A stretch of 64,000 bases of DNA. Source: Vicinamibacteria bacterium. GTDB taxonomy: Bacteria; Acidobacteriota; Vicinamibacteria; Vicinamibacterales; UBA8438. A program made the position numbers and the translations under genes. Below, in pieces: positions 43,119 to 51,078 of this stretch. The stretch covers positions 62,001-126,000 of the forward strand of contig JAJEEU010000042.1 of the NCBI GenBank assembly GCA_022820825.1, written 5' to 3'. Numbering within the stretch: position 1 is the stretch's first letter; each line of letters begins with the position of its first letter. The notes below the pieces were generated by a model that saw nothing but the letters and a program-made list of their open reading frames with translations, searched no databases and had not been told where the DNA came from.

Positions 43119-44435
43119 TCAGGCTCCCGGCACCGAGAAGCTGGCCTCCATCGCGCGCCGCGCCTGGACGGCGCCGAGCTCGGGGTCGATCTCGACGTCG
43201 TTCCAGGCCACGATCTCACCCGCGCCGACCGCCCGTTTCAGCGCCGCGCCGTGCGCGAGTCCGATGGGCAGCGCGCCCCGTTCGAGCGACGCCCGCGCCG
43301 GCAGCAGCGTGCCGTAGACGGTGAAGCCGCCTTCCCCGTCGAGGATTTCACCAGCTGCGAGATCGCGCTTCGCGGTCGCCACCGCGTCGCCGACGAAATC
43401 GCGCGCGGCGCCGGTCGGCCTGCCGAGCAGGGCGGCCGCCAGGATGGAGATGTTCAATTCGAGCCCGATCAGGTGAAACGGCTTGTACATCGCCGAGTAG
43501 CGTCCGCTGGCGTCGGTGTTCATGCCGTACTGGCGAAAGCAGGCGGCGCTGTAGTCGTTCGGTGCTTCGACGACGACGTAGACGCCCCAGCGCAGGTCGT
43601 TCGCCACCGGGCTGCCGTCGTGTTCCAGTGACGACACCACCTCCACCTGGCCGCCGTGATGAAGTTGACCGCCAACCGCGGCGGGCCGCAACACCTGCGC
43701 CAGGTCGTCCCGGCTGCAGGGCGGAAACCGGAGCCCGCCGGGCGGCGGCGTCAGGCCGGTCGCGTTCGCCACCGCCGCCATCTCGATGGCCGACTTCGTG
43801 CCGTCGAGGAAGGAGTTGAACATGCGGCTGTTCATGCCGGCCGCCGCGGCCTGCGCGGACGTGAGCCCGTAGTGGTCCCAGACGGTGTCCGGCGTCGAGG
43901 CGTGGTAGGCCGGCAGGTGCTTCGTGCCCTTGCCCGCCGCGACGACATCGAAGCCGCACGCCCGCGCCCACTCGACGAGCTCGCAGATGAGCGCGGGCTG
44001 ATCGCCGTACGCCAAGGTGTACACCACACCCGCCGCGCGCGCCTCTGCCGCCAGCAGCGGTCCGGCCAGCACGTCGGCTTCGACATTCACCATCACGATG
44101 TGCTTGCGGGCGGCGCACGCCGCGCGGGCGTGGACGATCCCGGCCGCCGGGTCGCCGGTCGCCTCCACGACCACATCCACGGCGTCGTCGGCAATCGCTT
44201 CGGGCGCGTCGGCGGTGAAGCGCGTCCGGGCCACGCGGGCGTCGTTCCAGCCGACCGCGCGGCACGCGCCGCGGGCGCGCTCCGGGTCCAGGTCCGCGAT
44301 CGCCGCCACCTCCAGGCCGCCCGTCGAGGGCGCCTGGCTCAGGAACATGGAGCCGAACTTGCCTGCGCCGATCAGGCCCACGCGCACCGGCCGTCCGCCG
44401 CGGGCGCGCTGCCGGAGTTGCTGGAGGAGGTACAT
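43119..44435 (-). CDS. NAD(P)-binding oxidoreductase with C-terminal SAF-like domain
   Basis: 438 residues. The N-terminal Rossmann fold opens 'RPVRVGLIGAGKFGSMFLSQA' and continues 'VAAIADLDPERARGACRAVGW' and 'AVDVVVEATGDPAAGIVHARAA', as in homoserine-dehydrogenase-like or Gfo/Idh-like enzymes. The C-terminal part ('TAKRDLAAGEILDGEGGFTVYG...LPIGLAHGAALKRAVGAGEIVAWNDVEID') resembles an SAF domain. Such two-domain enzymes occur in uncommon sugar or polyol catabolism. It is 9 bp downstream of the PhyH-type dioxygenase gene, so the two probably act in one pathway. Substrate unknown. Confidence 0.82.
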   Translation of the reverse strand: MYLLQQLRQRARGGRPVRVGLIGAGKFGSMFLSQAPSTGGLEVAAIADLDPERARGACRAVGWNDARVARTRFTADAPEAIADDAVDVVVEATGDPAAGIVHARAACAARKHIVMVNVEADVLAGPLLAAEARAAGVVYTLAYGDQPALICELVEWARACGFDVVAAGKGTKHLPAYHASTPDTVWDHYGLTSAQAAAAGMNSRMFNSFLDGTKSAIEMAAVANATGLTPPPGGLRFPPCSRDDLAQVLRPAAVGGQLHHGGQVEVVSSLEHDGSPVANDLRWGVYVVVEAPNDYSAACFRQYGMNTDASGRYSAMYKPFHLIGLELNISILAAALLGRPTGAARDFVGDAVATAKRDLAAGEILDGEGGFTVYGTLLPARASLERGALPIGLAHGAALKRAVGAGEIVAWNDVEIDPELGAVQARRAMEASFSVPGA

Positions 44436-44444
44436 CGCGCCCGC

Positions 44445-45239
44445 TCACGCGTCGGCGCCGGCGCGCGCGAGCTCGGCGAGACAGCCGTCCGGCAGCGGCT
44501 CGATCGGCGTGAAGTCGCGGTGGGCTATCCACGCCGGGCGCTTGAAGCGGCGGATGTGGTTGTCGACGTGGCACAGCGAGAGATAGACGATGGTGCGGTC
44601 TAGCGGGCTGATATTCGGCGGACTCGCGTGCACGAGGGTGGAAGCGAACACCAGGACGCTGCCGCCGGGGCCGGTCGGCGCCACGCAGCCACCGCGCTCG
44701 GCCAGCCCCTTCACGGTCTCGCGATCGAGCGTCCAGAGCGGGTAGCTGGTCGTCTCCAGATCGTGCCCCGCCTCGAACACGCCCTGCTTGTGGCTGCCGG
44801 GCAGCAGCAGCAGGGGTCCATTGGCGGCGGTCACGTCGTCGATGAACAACGCGATGTTCATCGCCCGCGGCTCGGGCATCTCGTCGTCGCGATGCCACGT
44901 GCCGAAGTCCTGGTGCCACTGCCAGACATCGCCGTCGAACGCCACCTTGGCGTTGACCTTGTACTGGTGCATGTACACCGGTCCGTCGACCAGTTGCATC
45001 ACCGGCTCCACCAGGCGCGGGTGGCGCCCGAGCCGGCGGAACGCCTCGTTGTAGGTGTGGGCGGCGAACGCGGTGCGGGCAACGCCGCTCGACTCGCGCC
45101 AGACCTCCTGGCGGTCCAGCGCGTACACTTCCCGGGCCGCGGCGCGCAGCACCCCCACTTCCCGCGGCGTGAAGCGCGCGGGAAAGAACAGGTAACCCTG
45201 CTCGTCGAACCGCGCCAGCTCGGCGGGGGTCAGCTTCAT
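44445..45239 (-). CDS. PhyH-family Fe(II)/2-oxoglutarate dioxygenase
   Basis: 264 residues from the ATG at 45239. The double-stranded beta-helix carries the metal triad: 'WQWHQDFGTWHRDD' (H-x-D) and the distal His in 'STLVHASPPNISPLDRTIVYLS' with the oxoglutarate-binding Arg after it. 'MNIALFIDDVTAANGPLLLLPGSHK' is typical of phytanoyl-CoA dioxygenase and ectoine hydroxylase relatives. It should hydroxylate a small organic substrate in the cytoplasm. It sits upstream of the oxidoreductase and divergent from an ABC importer, so the imported compound is the likely substrate. Confidence 0.88.
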   Translation of the reverse strand: MKLTPAELARFDEQGYLFFPARFTPREVGVLRAAAREVYALDRQEVWRESSGVARTAFAAHTYNEAFRRLGRHPRLVEPVMQLVDGPVYMHQYKVNAKVAFDGDVWQWHQDFGTWHRDDEMPEPRAMNIALFIDDVTAANGPLLLLPGSHKQGVFEAGHDLETTSYPLWTLDRETVKGLAERGGCVAPTGPGGSVLVFASTLVHASPPNISPLDRTIVYLSLCHVDNHIRRFKRPAWIAHRDFTPIEPLPDGCLAELARAGADA

Positions 45240-45277
45240 CGCGAGGCGTCCTCGAGTCCGTGGAGCGTGCGACACCA

Positions 45278-45283
45278 ATTCTA
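45278..45283 (-). promoter_or_regulatory. Candidate -10 box for the dioxygenase operon
   Basis: TAGAAT on the minus strand, 39 bp upstream of the dioxygenase ATG, within the 158-bp divergent gap. On the opposite strand TTGATC (45336-45341), a 17-bp spacer and TACGGT could drive the ABC transporter. Confidence 0.35.
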
Positions 45284-45397
45284 CGCGCAACTCCGCGCCG
45301 GCATGGTTCCGCGCGGCGAGGTCGGCTTGATCTTCGCCACCATTGGCCATACGGTCATGGTCGCCGGGGCGCGCGCCGCCGCGGGCGGAAATCCTAG

Positions 45398-46522
45398 ATG
45401 GAACGGGAATCACACACGGCGGACGTCGGCGCGTACGTCGAGTTCGAGCGTGTCAGCAAGACGTTCGACGGGCGGACGCTGGTAGTGCGGGACCTCGACC
45501 TGCAGATCCGCAAGGGGGAGTTTCTGACGCTGCTCGGACCTTCGGGCTCCGGCAAGACCACCTGCCTGATGATGCTCGCCGGTTTCGAGGCGCCGACAGC
45601 CGGCGTCATCCGCATCGCCGGGCGCGCCGTGCAGGCCGTGCCGCCGCGGCGGCGGGGCATCGGCATGGTGTTCCAGAACTACGCGCTGTTCCCACACATG
45701 ACGGTAGGGGAGAACCTCGCCTTCCCGCTGGAGGTGCGCGGCGTCGATCCGGAGCGCCGGCGCGAGCGCGTGCGGCGCGCGCTGGAGCTCGTGCGGCTCG
45801 AGGGGCTGGAGCAGCGCCGGCCGGGCCAGCTTTCGGGCGGCCAGCAGCAACGGGTGGCAATTGCGCGTGCGCTCGTGTTCGAGCCGGAGCTCGTCTTGAT
45901 GGACGAGCCGCTCGGCGCGCTGGACCGCCGCCTGCGCGAGGAGCTGCAGTACGAGATCCGCCGCATCCACCGCGACCTGGGCGTCACCGTGCTGTACGTC
46001 ACCCACGACCAGCAGGAGGCGATGGTGATGTCGGACCGCGTCGCGGTCTTCCAGGCGGGTCGCATCGAGCAGATCGCTACGCCGGAAGGGCTGTACGAGG
46101 AGCCCGAGCGCTCGTTCGTGGCCCGCTTCATCGGTGAGAACAACCGCCTGGCCGGCCGGATCACGAGCGTCGAGGACGAGATCTGCGTGGTCGACGTCGG
46201 CGGCGAGACGGTCCGCGCGCTGCGCGTGGCGCCGTGCGATCCCGGCGACGCCACGACCCTGTCCATCCGCCCGGAGCGCGTGGCGGTCACACCCGCGCCC
46301 GGGCTGTATACCAACGAGTTCGAGGCGCGCATCGAGGACATGACCTTCCTGGGCGATCATCTCCGCCTGCGCGTGAACGTCTGCGGCAGCTCGGATTTCA
46401 TCGTCAAGATCCCGAACGTGGTCGGCCACGGAGCGGTGATCGAGGGCGATCGGATCCGCATCGGGTGGACGCCGACCGATTGCCGGGTGCTCGACGCGGA
46501 CGGCCAGGAGGATACGTCGTGA
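45398..46522 (+). CDS. ABC importer ATPase, PotA-like
   Basis: 374 residues. Walker A 'LLGPSGSGKTTCLMMLAGFE', Q-loop 'VFQNYALFPHMTV', signature 'LSGGQQQRVAIARAL', Walker B 'ELVLMDEPLGAL' and H-loop 'LYVTHDQQEAM' are all intact. The C-terminal TOBE-type domain (about 245-370) is that of the spermidine/putrescine and iron(III) import group. It energises uptake with the two permeases and binding protein encoded downstream. The stop overlaps the GTG of the binding-protein gene by 4 bp. Confidence 0.94.
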   Translation: MERESHTADVGAYVEFERVSKTFDGRTLVVRDLDLQIRKGEFLTLLGPSGSGKTTCLMMLAGFEAPTAGVIRIAGRAVQAVPPRRRGIGMVFQNYALFPHMTVGENLAFPLEVRGVDPERRRERVRRALELVRLEGLEQRRPGQLSGGQQQRVAIARALVFEPELVLMDEPLGALDRRLREELQYEIRRIHRDLGVTVLYVTHDQQEAMVMSDRVAVFQAGRIEQIATPEGLYEEPERSFVARFIGENNRLAGRITSVEDEICVVDVGGETVRALRVAPCDPGDATTLSIRPERVAVTPAPGLYTNEFEARIEDMTFLGDHLRLRVNVCGSSDFIVKIPNVVGHGAVIEGDRIRIGWTPTDCRVLDADGQEDTS

Positions 46523-47640
46523 GTCGCCGCCGGCCGCGCGCGATGGCGCTGGCGGCGTCCGCGGGACTGGTTTCCATCCTGGCGACCCTGGCCCTGCAGG
46601 CCGCGGGCTGCGGCGGCCCGCGGCGCGAGCGCCTGACGGTGGTCTCCTGGGGCGGTTCGTACGCGCAGGCCATCGACAAGGGTTACCTGGAGCCGTTCGC
46701 CGCGCGGACCGGCATCGACGTTCGCCTGGAGGACTACAACGGCGGGCTGGCGCAGGTGCGGGCGCAGGTCGAGACGGGCAACGTCCACTGGGACGTCGTG
46801 GATCTCGAAACCCCCGACGCCGTCAGCGGCTGCGACGATGGCATCCTGGAACGGATCGACACCGCTGCGTTGCCGCCGGGGGCGGACGGTGCGCCGGCGC
46901 TCGAGGACTTTCTGCCCGGTTCGCTGTTCGAATGCGCCGTGGGCATCCTCTTCTACTCCACGGTCTATGCCTACAACCCGGAACGTATTGCTGGCGAACC
47001 GCCGGCCACGATGGCCGATTTCTTCGACCTGGAGCGCTTTCCGGGGCGGCGTGGAATGCGCCGCGTGCCGCACGCGAACCTGGAGTTCGCGCTGATCGCC
47101 GACGGCGTGCCGCTCGAAGAGGTGTACGCCACGCTGGACACCCCGGAGGGCGTCGACCGGGCGTTCCGCAAGCTCGACACCATCAAGGACGAGGCGGTCT
47201 GGTGGGAGGCCGGCGCCCAGCCGCCGCAGATGCTGGCGGACGGCGAAGTGGTGATGAGCACCGCCTACAACGGCCGGATCTTCAACGCGCAGGCGCTGGA
47301 GGACCAGCCGTTCGTCATCGTCTGGGACGGCCAGATCCTGGACGTCGGCCCGCTGGCGATCGTCGCCGGGACACCGGACTTCGAAGCGGCCCTGGAGCTC
47401 GTCCGCTTCGCGACGACGGCGGAGTCGATGGCCGCCGTCGGCCACTACATCGCCTACAGCCCGGCCCGCCGCTCGGGTCTGCCGCTCATCGGCCGCCACG
47501 CCGAGGTCGGCATCGACATGAACCCGCACATGCCGCTGTACCCGGCCAACAGCACCCGCGTCCTGGCGAACGACTGGGAATGGTGGAGCGACCACGCGGA
47601 CGAGATGAACGAGCGCTTCAGCGCATGGCTGGCCCGCTGA
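46519..47640 (+). CDS. ABC importer substrate-binding lipoprotein, PotD-like
   Basis: 373 residues from a GTG at 46519 overlapping the ATPase stop. The signal ends in a lipobox ('LQAAGC'), so it is lipid-anchored. The mature part begins 'RLTVVSWGGSYAQAIDKGYLEPFAARTGIDVRLEDYNGG' and contains 'WDVVDLETPD' and 'MSTAYNGRIFNAQ', as in the PotD/PotF-type binding-protein group. Its last codons 'FSAWLAR' overlap the left copy of a 52-bp direct repeat; ancestrally its end overlapped the start of the first permease by 16 bp. Confidence 0.9.
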   Translation: MSRRRPRAMALAASAGLVSILATLALQAAGCGGPRRERLTVVSWGGSYAQAIDKGYLEPFAARTGIDVRLEDYNGGLAQVRAQVETGNVHWDVVDLETPDAVSGCDDGILERIDTAALPPGADGAPALEDFLPGSLFECAVGILFYSTVYAYNPERIAGEPPATMADFFDLERFPGRRGMRRVPHANLEFALIADGVPLEEVYATLDTPEGVDRAFRKLDTIKDEAVWWEAGAQPPQMLADGEVVMSTAYNGRIFNAQALEDQPFVIVWDGQILDVGPLAIVAGTPDFEAALELVRFATTAESMAAVGHYIAYSPARRSGLPLIGRHAEVGIDMNPHMPLYPANSTRVLANDWEWWSDHADEMNERFSAWLAR

Positions 47641-47664
47641 GAGATCCCCGGCTGCGCGCGGCGG
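47613..47664 (+). repeat. 52-bp direct repeat, left copy (HicAB insertion boundary)
   Basis: Spans the end of the binding-protein gene and what was the start of the first permease. It matches 48525-48576 at 50 of 52 positions. Between the copies lies the HicAB module. Confidence 0.9.
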
Positions 47665-47778
47665 GAAGTTTGCAAGGAGTTGGTACCTCGCGCAGACTTG
47701 ACGCCGGGATTACATGCGCACAAAAATGGACGCACCGCGCTCGCTGGATGACCGGCGCCCGGCCCTCCGATCCGGGAC

Positions 47779-48000
47779 ATGACCGGACGCCAGTTCATTG
47801 CCAGGGTTCGCCGCTGGGCGCGAGTCCGGGGCGTAGTCGTGCGCTTCGTGGCCTCGCAGGGGCCAGGTTCCCACGGCACGCTCTACGCGGGCGCGCGGCG
47901 GACGACAGTCAAGGATCGGCGGAAGGAAATCGGGACTGGCTTGCTCAAGAAGATGCTGGCCGATCTTGGGATCGACCAGGACGACTTCCAGGCGACATAG
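47779..48000 (+). CDS. hicA: HicA-type toxin
   Basis: 73 residues of the double-stranded RNA-binding-like HicA fold. It has the catalytic His in 'FVASQGPGSHGTLYAGARRTTV', then 'KEIGTGLLKKMLADLGIDQDDF' as in the usual C-terminal helix. HicA cleaves mRNA. Unlike most short HicA proteins the region before the active site is Arg-rich ('ARVRRWARVRG'). Toxin-first order with HicB 39 bp downstream is typical. The pair sits inside an ABC transporter operon, bounded by direct repeats. Confidence 0.85.
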   Translation: MTGRQFIARVRRWARVRGVVVRFVASQGPGSHGTLYAGARRTTVKDRRKEIGTGLLKKMLADLGIDQDDFQAT

Positions 48001-48039
48001 TACCGAGACGGCGGATTGCTGCGAACGGGAGACCAGGGC

Positions 48040-48477
48040 ATGCTCGACACGTTCAACTATCCCGCTGACGTCGAATGCGACGCGGAGGGCCGGTACGTTG
48101 TCACGTTCCCGGATTTTGGCTGGGGTGCAACAGATGGGGCTACACGCGAAGAGGCCCTGGTGGAGGCCAAGGATCTGTTGCGGGAGCTCATCGCGGCCGC
48201 GATCAGGGAGGGTGAAGGCCTGCCTGCACCGTCCCGGCGCGGCGCTCGCAGGCAAGTGGTTGTACCGCCGGTGCAGGTTGCGCTGAAGGCGGCGCTACAC
48301 GAGGCGTATCGCCAGGCCGGCGTATCGCAACGCCAGCTCGCCCGGGAGCTCGGCGTGGCGGAGGGCGCCGTGCGCCGCATGCTGAACCCGGATCATGCTA
48401 CGAAGGCGGAAACGATTGACCACGCGCTGCGGCACCTCGGCAAGCGCGTCACCGTCACCGTCGTCGATGCCGCATGA
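48040..48477 (+). CDS. hicB: HicB-type antitoxin
   Basis: 145 residues from the ATG at 48040 (GGGAG upstream). The N-terminal partial RNase-H-like fold reads 'FNYPADVECDAEGRYVVTFPDFGWGATDGATREEALVEAKDLL'. The C-terminal HTH reads 'ALHEAYRQAGVSQRQLARELGVAEGAVRRMLNPDHATKAETIDHALRHLG'. It should bind HicA and repress the module. Its stop overlaps an ATG at 48474 that is in frame with the downstream permease, which could now couple their translation. Confidence 0.9.
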   Translation: MLDTFNYPADVECDAEGRYVVTFPDFGWGATDGATREEALVEAKDLLRELIAAAIREGEGLPAPSRRGARRQVVVPPVQVALKAALHEAYRQAGVSQRQLARELGVAEGAVRRMLNPDHATKAETIDHALRHLGKRVTVTVVDAA

Positions 48478-48524
48478 TCACCCGGCCACGAGCGATGAAG
48501 CCGCCTGTAACGCAGGCTGGTGGT

Positions 48525-48576
48525 GCGTTTCAGCGCATGGCTGGCCCGCTGAGAGATCCCCGGTTGCGCGCGGCGG
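48525..48576 (+). repeat. 52-bp direct repeat, right copy (HicAB insertion boundary)
   Basis: Near-identical to 47613-47664. It regenerates the first 13 codons of the permease (ATG at 48537) and also the last codons of the binding protein, so neither flanking gene lost sequence. Confidence 0.9.
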
Positions 48577-49733
48577 TGCTGGTGCTGCCGCTGGTGGCGT
48601 TCATCGGCGTCACGTTCGTCGCGCCGGTGGCGACGATGCTGGTGCGCAGCGTGTACGACCCTGTGGTGGCGGATGCGTTGCCGGAGACGCTGGCGGCGCT
48701 GAGCGATTGGGACGGACTGGACGCGCCGTCCGAAGCCGTGTATGCCGCCGCGGCGCGGGAGTTGCTGGAGGCCCGCGAAGCGCGCACGCTCGGCCGCGTC
48801 GCCAGTCGGGTCAACCGCCTGGAGGGCGGCCTGCGCAGCGTTCTCGTGCGCAGCGTGCGGCGGCTGCGCGAGGTCGAGACGGGCCCCTGGCGCGAGGCCA
48901 TGATCGCCATCGACGCGGACTGGGGCGATCCGCGCACCTGGCACGCGATTCGTACCGCGGGCGACCGCCTGACGGTGCGGCACTACCTGAACGCCGTCGA
49001 TCTGCAGCGCCTGCCGGACGGATCCGTAGCCCGCCAACCCGAGGATCGGCGCATCTACCTGGCGCTGTTCTGGCGCACGTTCGTCGTCAGCCTGGGCATC
49101 ACGCTGCTGTGCCTGCTGCTCGGCTATCCGCTGGCCCACCTGATCGCCCACGCGCCGCCGCGCCGCGCGGGGCTGCTGCTGGCGCTGGTGCTGGTGCCGT
49201 TCTGGACGTCGCTCCTGGTCCGGACCACATCGTGGATCGTGCTGCTGCAGACCCAGGGCGTCGTCAACGATCTGCTCGTCGCGCTCGGACTGGTCGGCGA
49301 TGACGGCCGGATAGCGATGATCTACAACATGACCGGCACGGTGGTGGCGATGACCCACGTGCTGCTGCCGTTCATGGTGCTGCCGCTCTACTCCGTGATG
49401 CGCACGATTCCGCCGCAGCAGATGAGCGCCGCCGCCTCGCTGGGGGCGAGCTTCCCGCGGGCGTTCCGGCGCGTCTACTGGCCGCAGACGCTGCCGGGCG
49501 TCGGCGCGGGGTCGCTGCTGGTCTTCATTCTCGCCATCGGCTACTACATAACGCCGGCGCTGGTGGGCGGGCAGAGCGGCCAGCTCATCTCCAACTTCGT
49601 CGCGTACCACATGCAGACATCGCTGAACTGGGGGCTGGCCGGCGCGCTGGGCGGCATCCTGCTGGTGTCGGTGGCGGTGCTCTACCTGCTTTACGACCGG
49701 CTGGTGGGCGTGGAGCGGATGCGTCTGGGATGA
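48537..49733 (+). CDS. ABC importer permease, PotB-like
   Basis: 398 residues from the ancestral ATG at 48537; in-frame ATGs at 48474 and 48495 would add 21 or 14 residues. After the first membrane segment ('RAAVLVLPLVAFIGVTFVAPV') comes a periplasmic loop of over 120 residues, typical of a longer PotB subgroup. Five more helices follow, with the EAA-type loop 'MSAAASLGASFPRAFRRVYWPQTLPGV'. It pairs with the next permease, which overlaps it by 4 bp. Expression now depends on reading through, or starting within, the inserted HicAB module. Confidence 0.9.
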   Translation: MAGPLRDPRLRAAVLVLPLVAFIGVTFVAPVATMLVRSVYDPVVADALPETLAALSDWDGLDAPSEAVYAAAARELLEAREARTLGRVASRVNRLEGGLRSVLVRSVRRLREVETGPWREAMIAIDADWGDPRTWHAIRTAGDRLTVRHYLNAVDLQRLPDGSVARQPEDRRIYLALFWRTFVVSLGITLLCLLLGYPLAHLIAHAPPRRAGLLLALVLVPFWTSLLVRTTSWIVLLQTQGVVNDLLVALGLVGDDGRIAMIYNMTGTVVAMTHVLLPFMVLPLYSVMRTIPPQQMSAAASLGASFPRAFRRVYWPQTLPGVGAGSLLVFILAIGYYITPALVGGQSGQLISNFVAYHMQTSLNWGLAGALGGILLVSVAVLYLLYDRLVGVERMRLG

Positions 49734-50569
49734 GCATGCCGGTGACCGCTTCCAGACCGAGCGCCGGACGCATCGTCTACCTGGCGGTCTGTGCCCTGAT
49801 CTTCACGTTCCTCGTGGCGCCCATCCTCGTGATCGTGCCGCTCAGCTTCAACGCGGAGCCCTACTTCACATTCACCGAGGGCATGCTGGGCCTCGATCCG
49901 GCGGCGTACTCGTTGCGCTGGTACCGGGAGATCGTCGAGAACGAGGTGTGGACGCGCGCGCTCGGCAACAGCCTCCTGATAGGCGTGGCGGCCACCGCGC
50001 TGGCGACCGCGCTCGGCACGCTCGCGGCGCTGGGACTGGCGAGCCGCGCCATGCCCGCACGCCGCGCTGCGATGGGATTGCTGATCTCGCCGATGGTGAC
50101 GCCGCTGATCATCTCGGCCGCGGGCATGTTCTTCTTCTATTCGTCGCTCGGCCTGTCGCAGACGCACGTGGGACTGATCCTGGCTCACGCCGCGCTCGGC
50201 ACGCCGTTCGTCGTCATCACGGTGACAGCCACGCTGTCCGCATTCGACACAAACCTGACGCGCGCCGCGGCCAGTCTCGGCGCGGGGCCGCTGCTGACCT
50301 TCCGCCGCGTGCAGTTGCCGCTGATCGCGCCGGGCGTGTTGTCCGGGGCGCTGTTCGCATTCGCCGCGTCGTTCGACGAGGTGGTCGTGGTGCTGTTCAT
50401 GGCGGGCGAGGACCAGCGCACCATCCCGCGCCAGATGTGGGCCGGCATCCGCGAGCAGATCAGCCCGGCCATACTGGCGGTGGCGACGTTCCTGATCGTG
50501 CTCGCGGTGCTGCTGCTGCTGACCGTCGAGTGGCTGCGGCGGCGGTCGGCAAGCGGCGCCCGCGCGTGA
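49730..50569 (+). CDS. ABC importer permease, PotC-like
   Basis: 279 residues, six membrane helices. It begins 'IVYLAVCALIFTFLVAPILVIVPLSFN' and has the EAA loop 'LTRAAASLGAGPLLTFRRVQLPLIAPG' that contacts the ATPase. 'FSFDEVVV'-like 'AASFDEVVVVLFMAG' is characteristic of PotC/PotI. It completes the importer. The transported compound is unknown; the divergent dioxygenase and oxidoreductase probably metabolise it. Confidence 0.93.
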   Translation: MSMPVTASRPSAGRIVYLAVCALIFTFLVAPILVIVPLSFNAEPYFTFTEGMLGLDPAAYSLRWYREIVENEVWTRALGNSLLIGVAATALATALGTLAALGLASRAMPARRAAMGLLISPMVTPLIISAAGMFFFYSSLGLSQTHVGLILAHAALGTPFVVITVTATLSAFDTNLTRAAASLGAGPLLTFRRVQLPLIAPGVLSGALFAFAASFDEVVVVLFMAGEDQRTIPRQMWAGIREQISPAILAVATFLIVLAVLLLLTVEWLRRRSASGARA

Positions 50570-50592
50570 ACGACGATAAAGGACACTCCATC

Positions 50593-50974
50593 ATGAGGCT
50601 TCTTTCGGGCAGGGGAACGGTTCTGCGCACGGCGGCGGCCTGCGTCCTCCTGGCGTGCGCGACGCCCGCGGCTGCCGCTGGGTCCGCCGCGCAGGCGGAG
50701 GGCGCGGACGGCGAGCAGTGCGCGCCGGGACTGGCGTTGGGCGGCGGCGGCCTCGCCGCGGGCGGACAACTGCGCCTGACTGGCAACCAGGCCAATTTCG
50801 GCTTCCACGACCGGACGGTAGACAGCGATCAGCCCGGCTCGGACTTCCTGAACCAGCGCTTCCGCGGCTGGGTCAACGTCCACGACCGCGAGTCGTGCCG
50901 CTACGGCGCCTACGTCCAGATGGAGGCCGGCGGCGCTCTACGAGCTGTACGGCCGCTGGCAGCTTGAGTTCTGA
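50593..50974 (+). pseudogene. Outer-membrane porin remnant with internal, out-of-frame deletion
   Basis: From the ATG at 50593 the frame encodes a signal peptide ('VLRTAAACVLLACATPAAA') and early barrel strands ('GGQLRLTGNQANFGFHD', 'FLNQRFRGWVNVHDRESCRYGAYVQME'), stopping at 50967 after 124 residues. In the +1 frame from 50933, 'ALYELYGRWQLEF' ends at TGA 50974, exactly the C-terminal barrel strand with terminal Phe of such proteins. The middle of the gene has therefore been deleted, joining head to tail out of frame near 50925-50935. It follows the transporter operon by 23 bp. Confidence 0.75.
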
Positions 50975-51078
50975 CGCCGCGCCGCGGCCGGTGCGGGTTT
51001 CCCCGCGTTGCCTAAAGAGTTACCCTGTCCACGATGGCGGGGCAGCGTTGCAGCCGTGCGCCCCGCAAGGAGGTCGCC

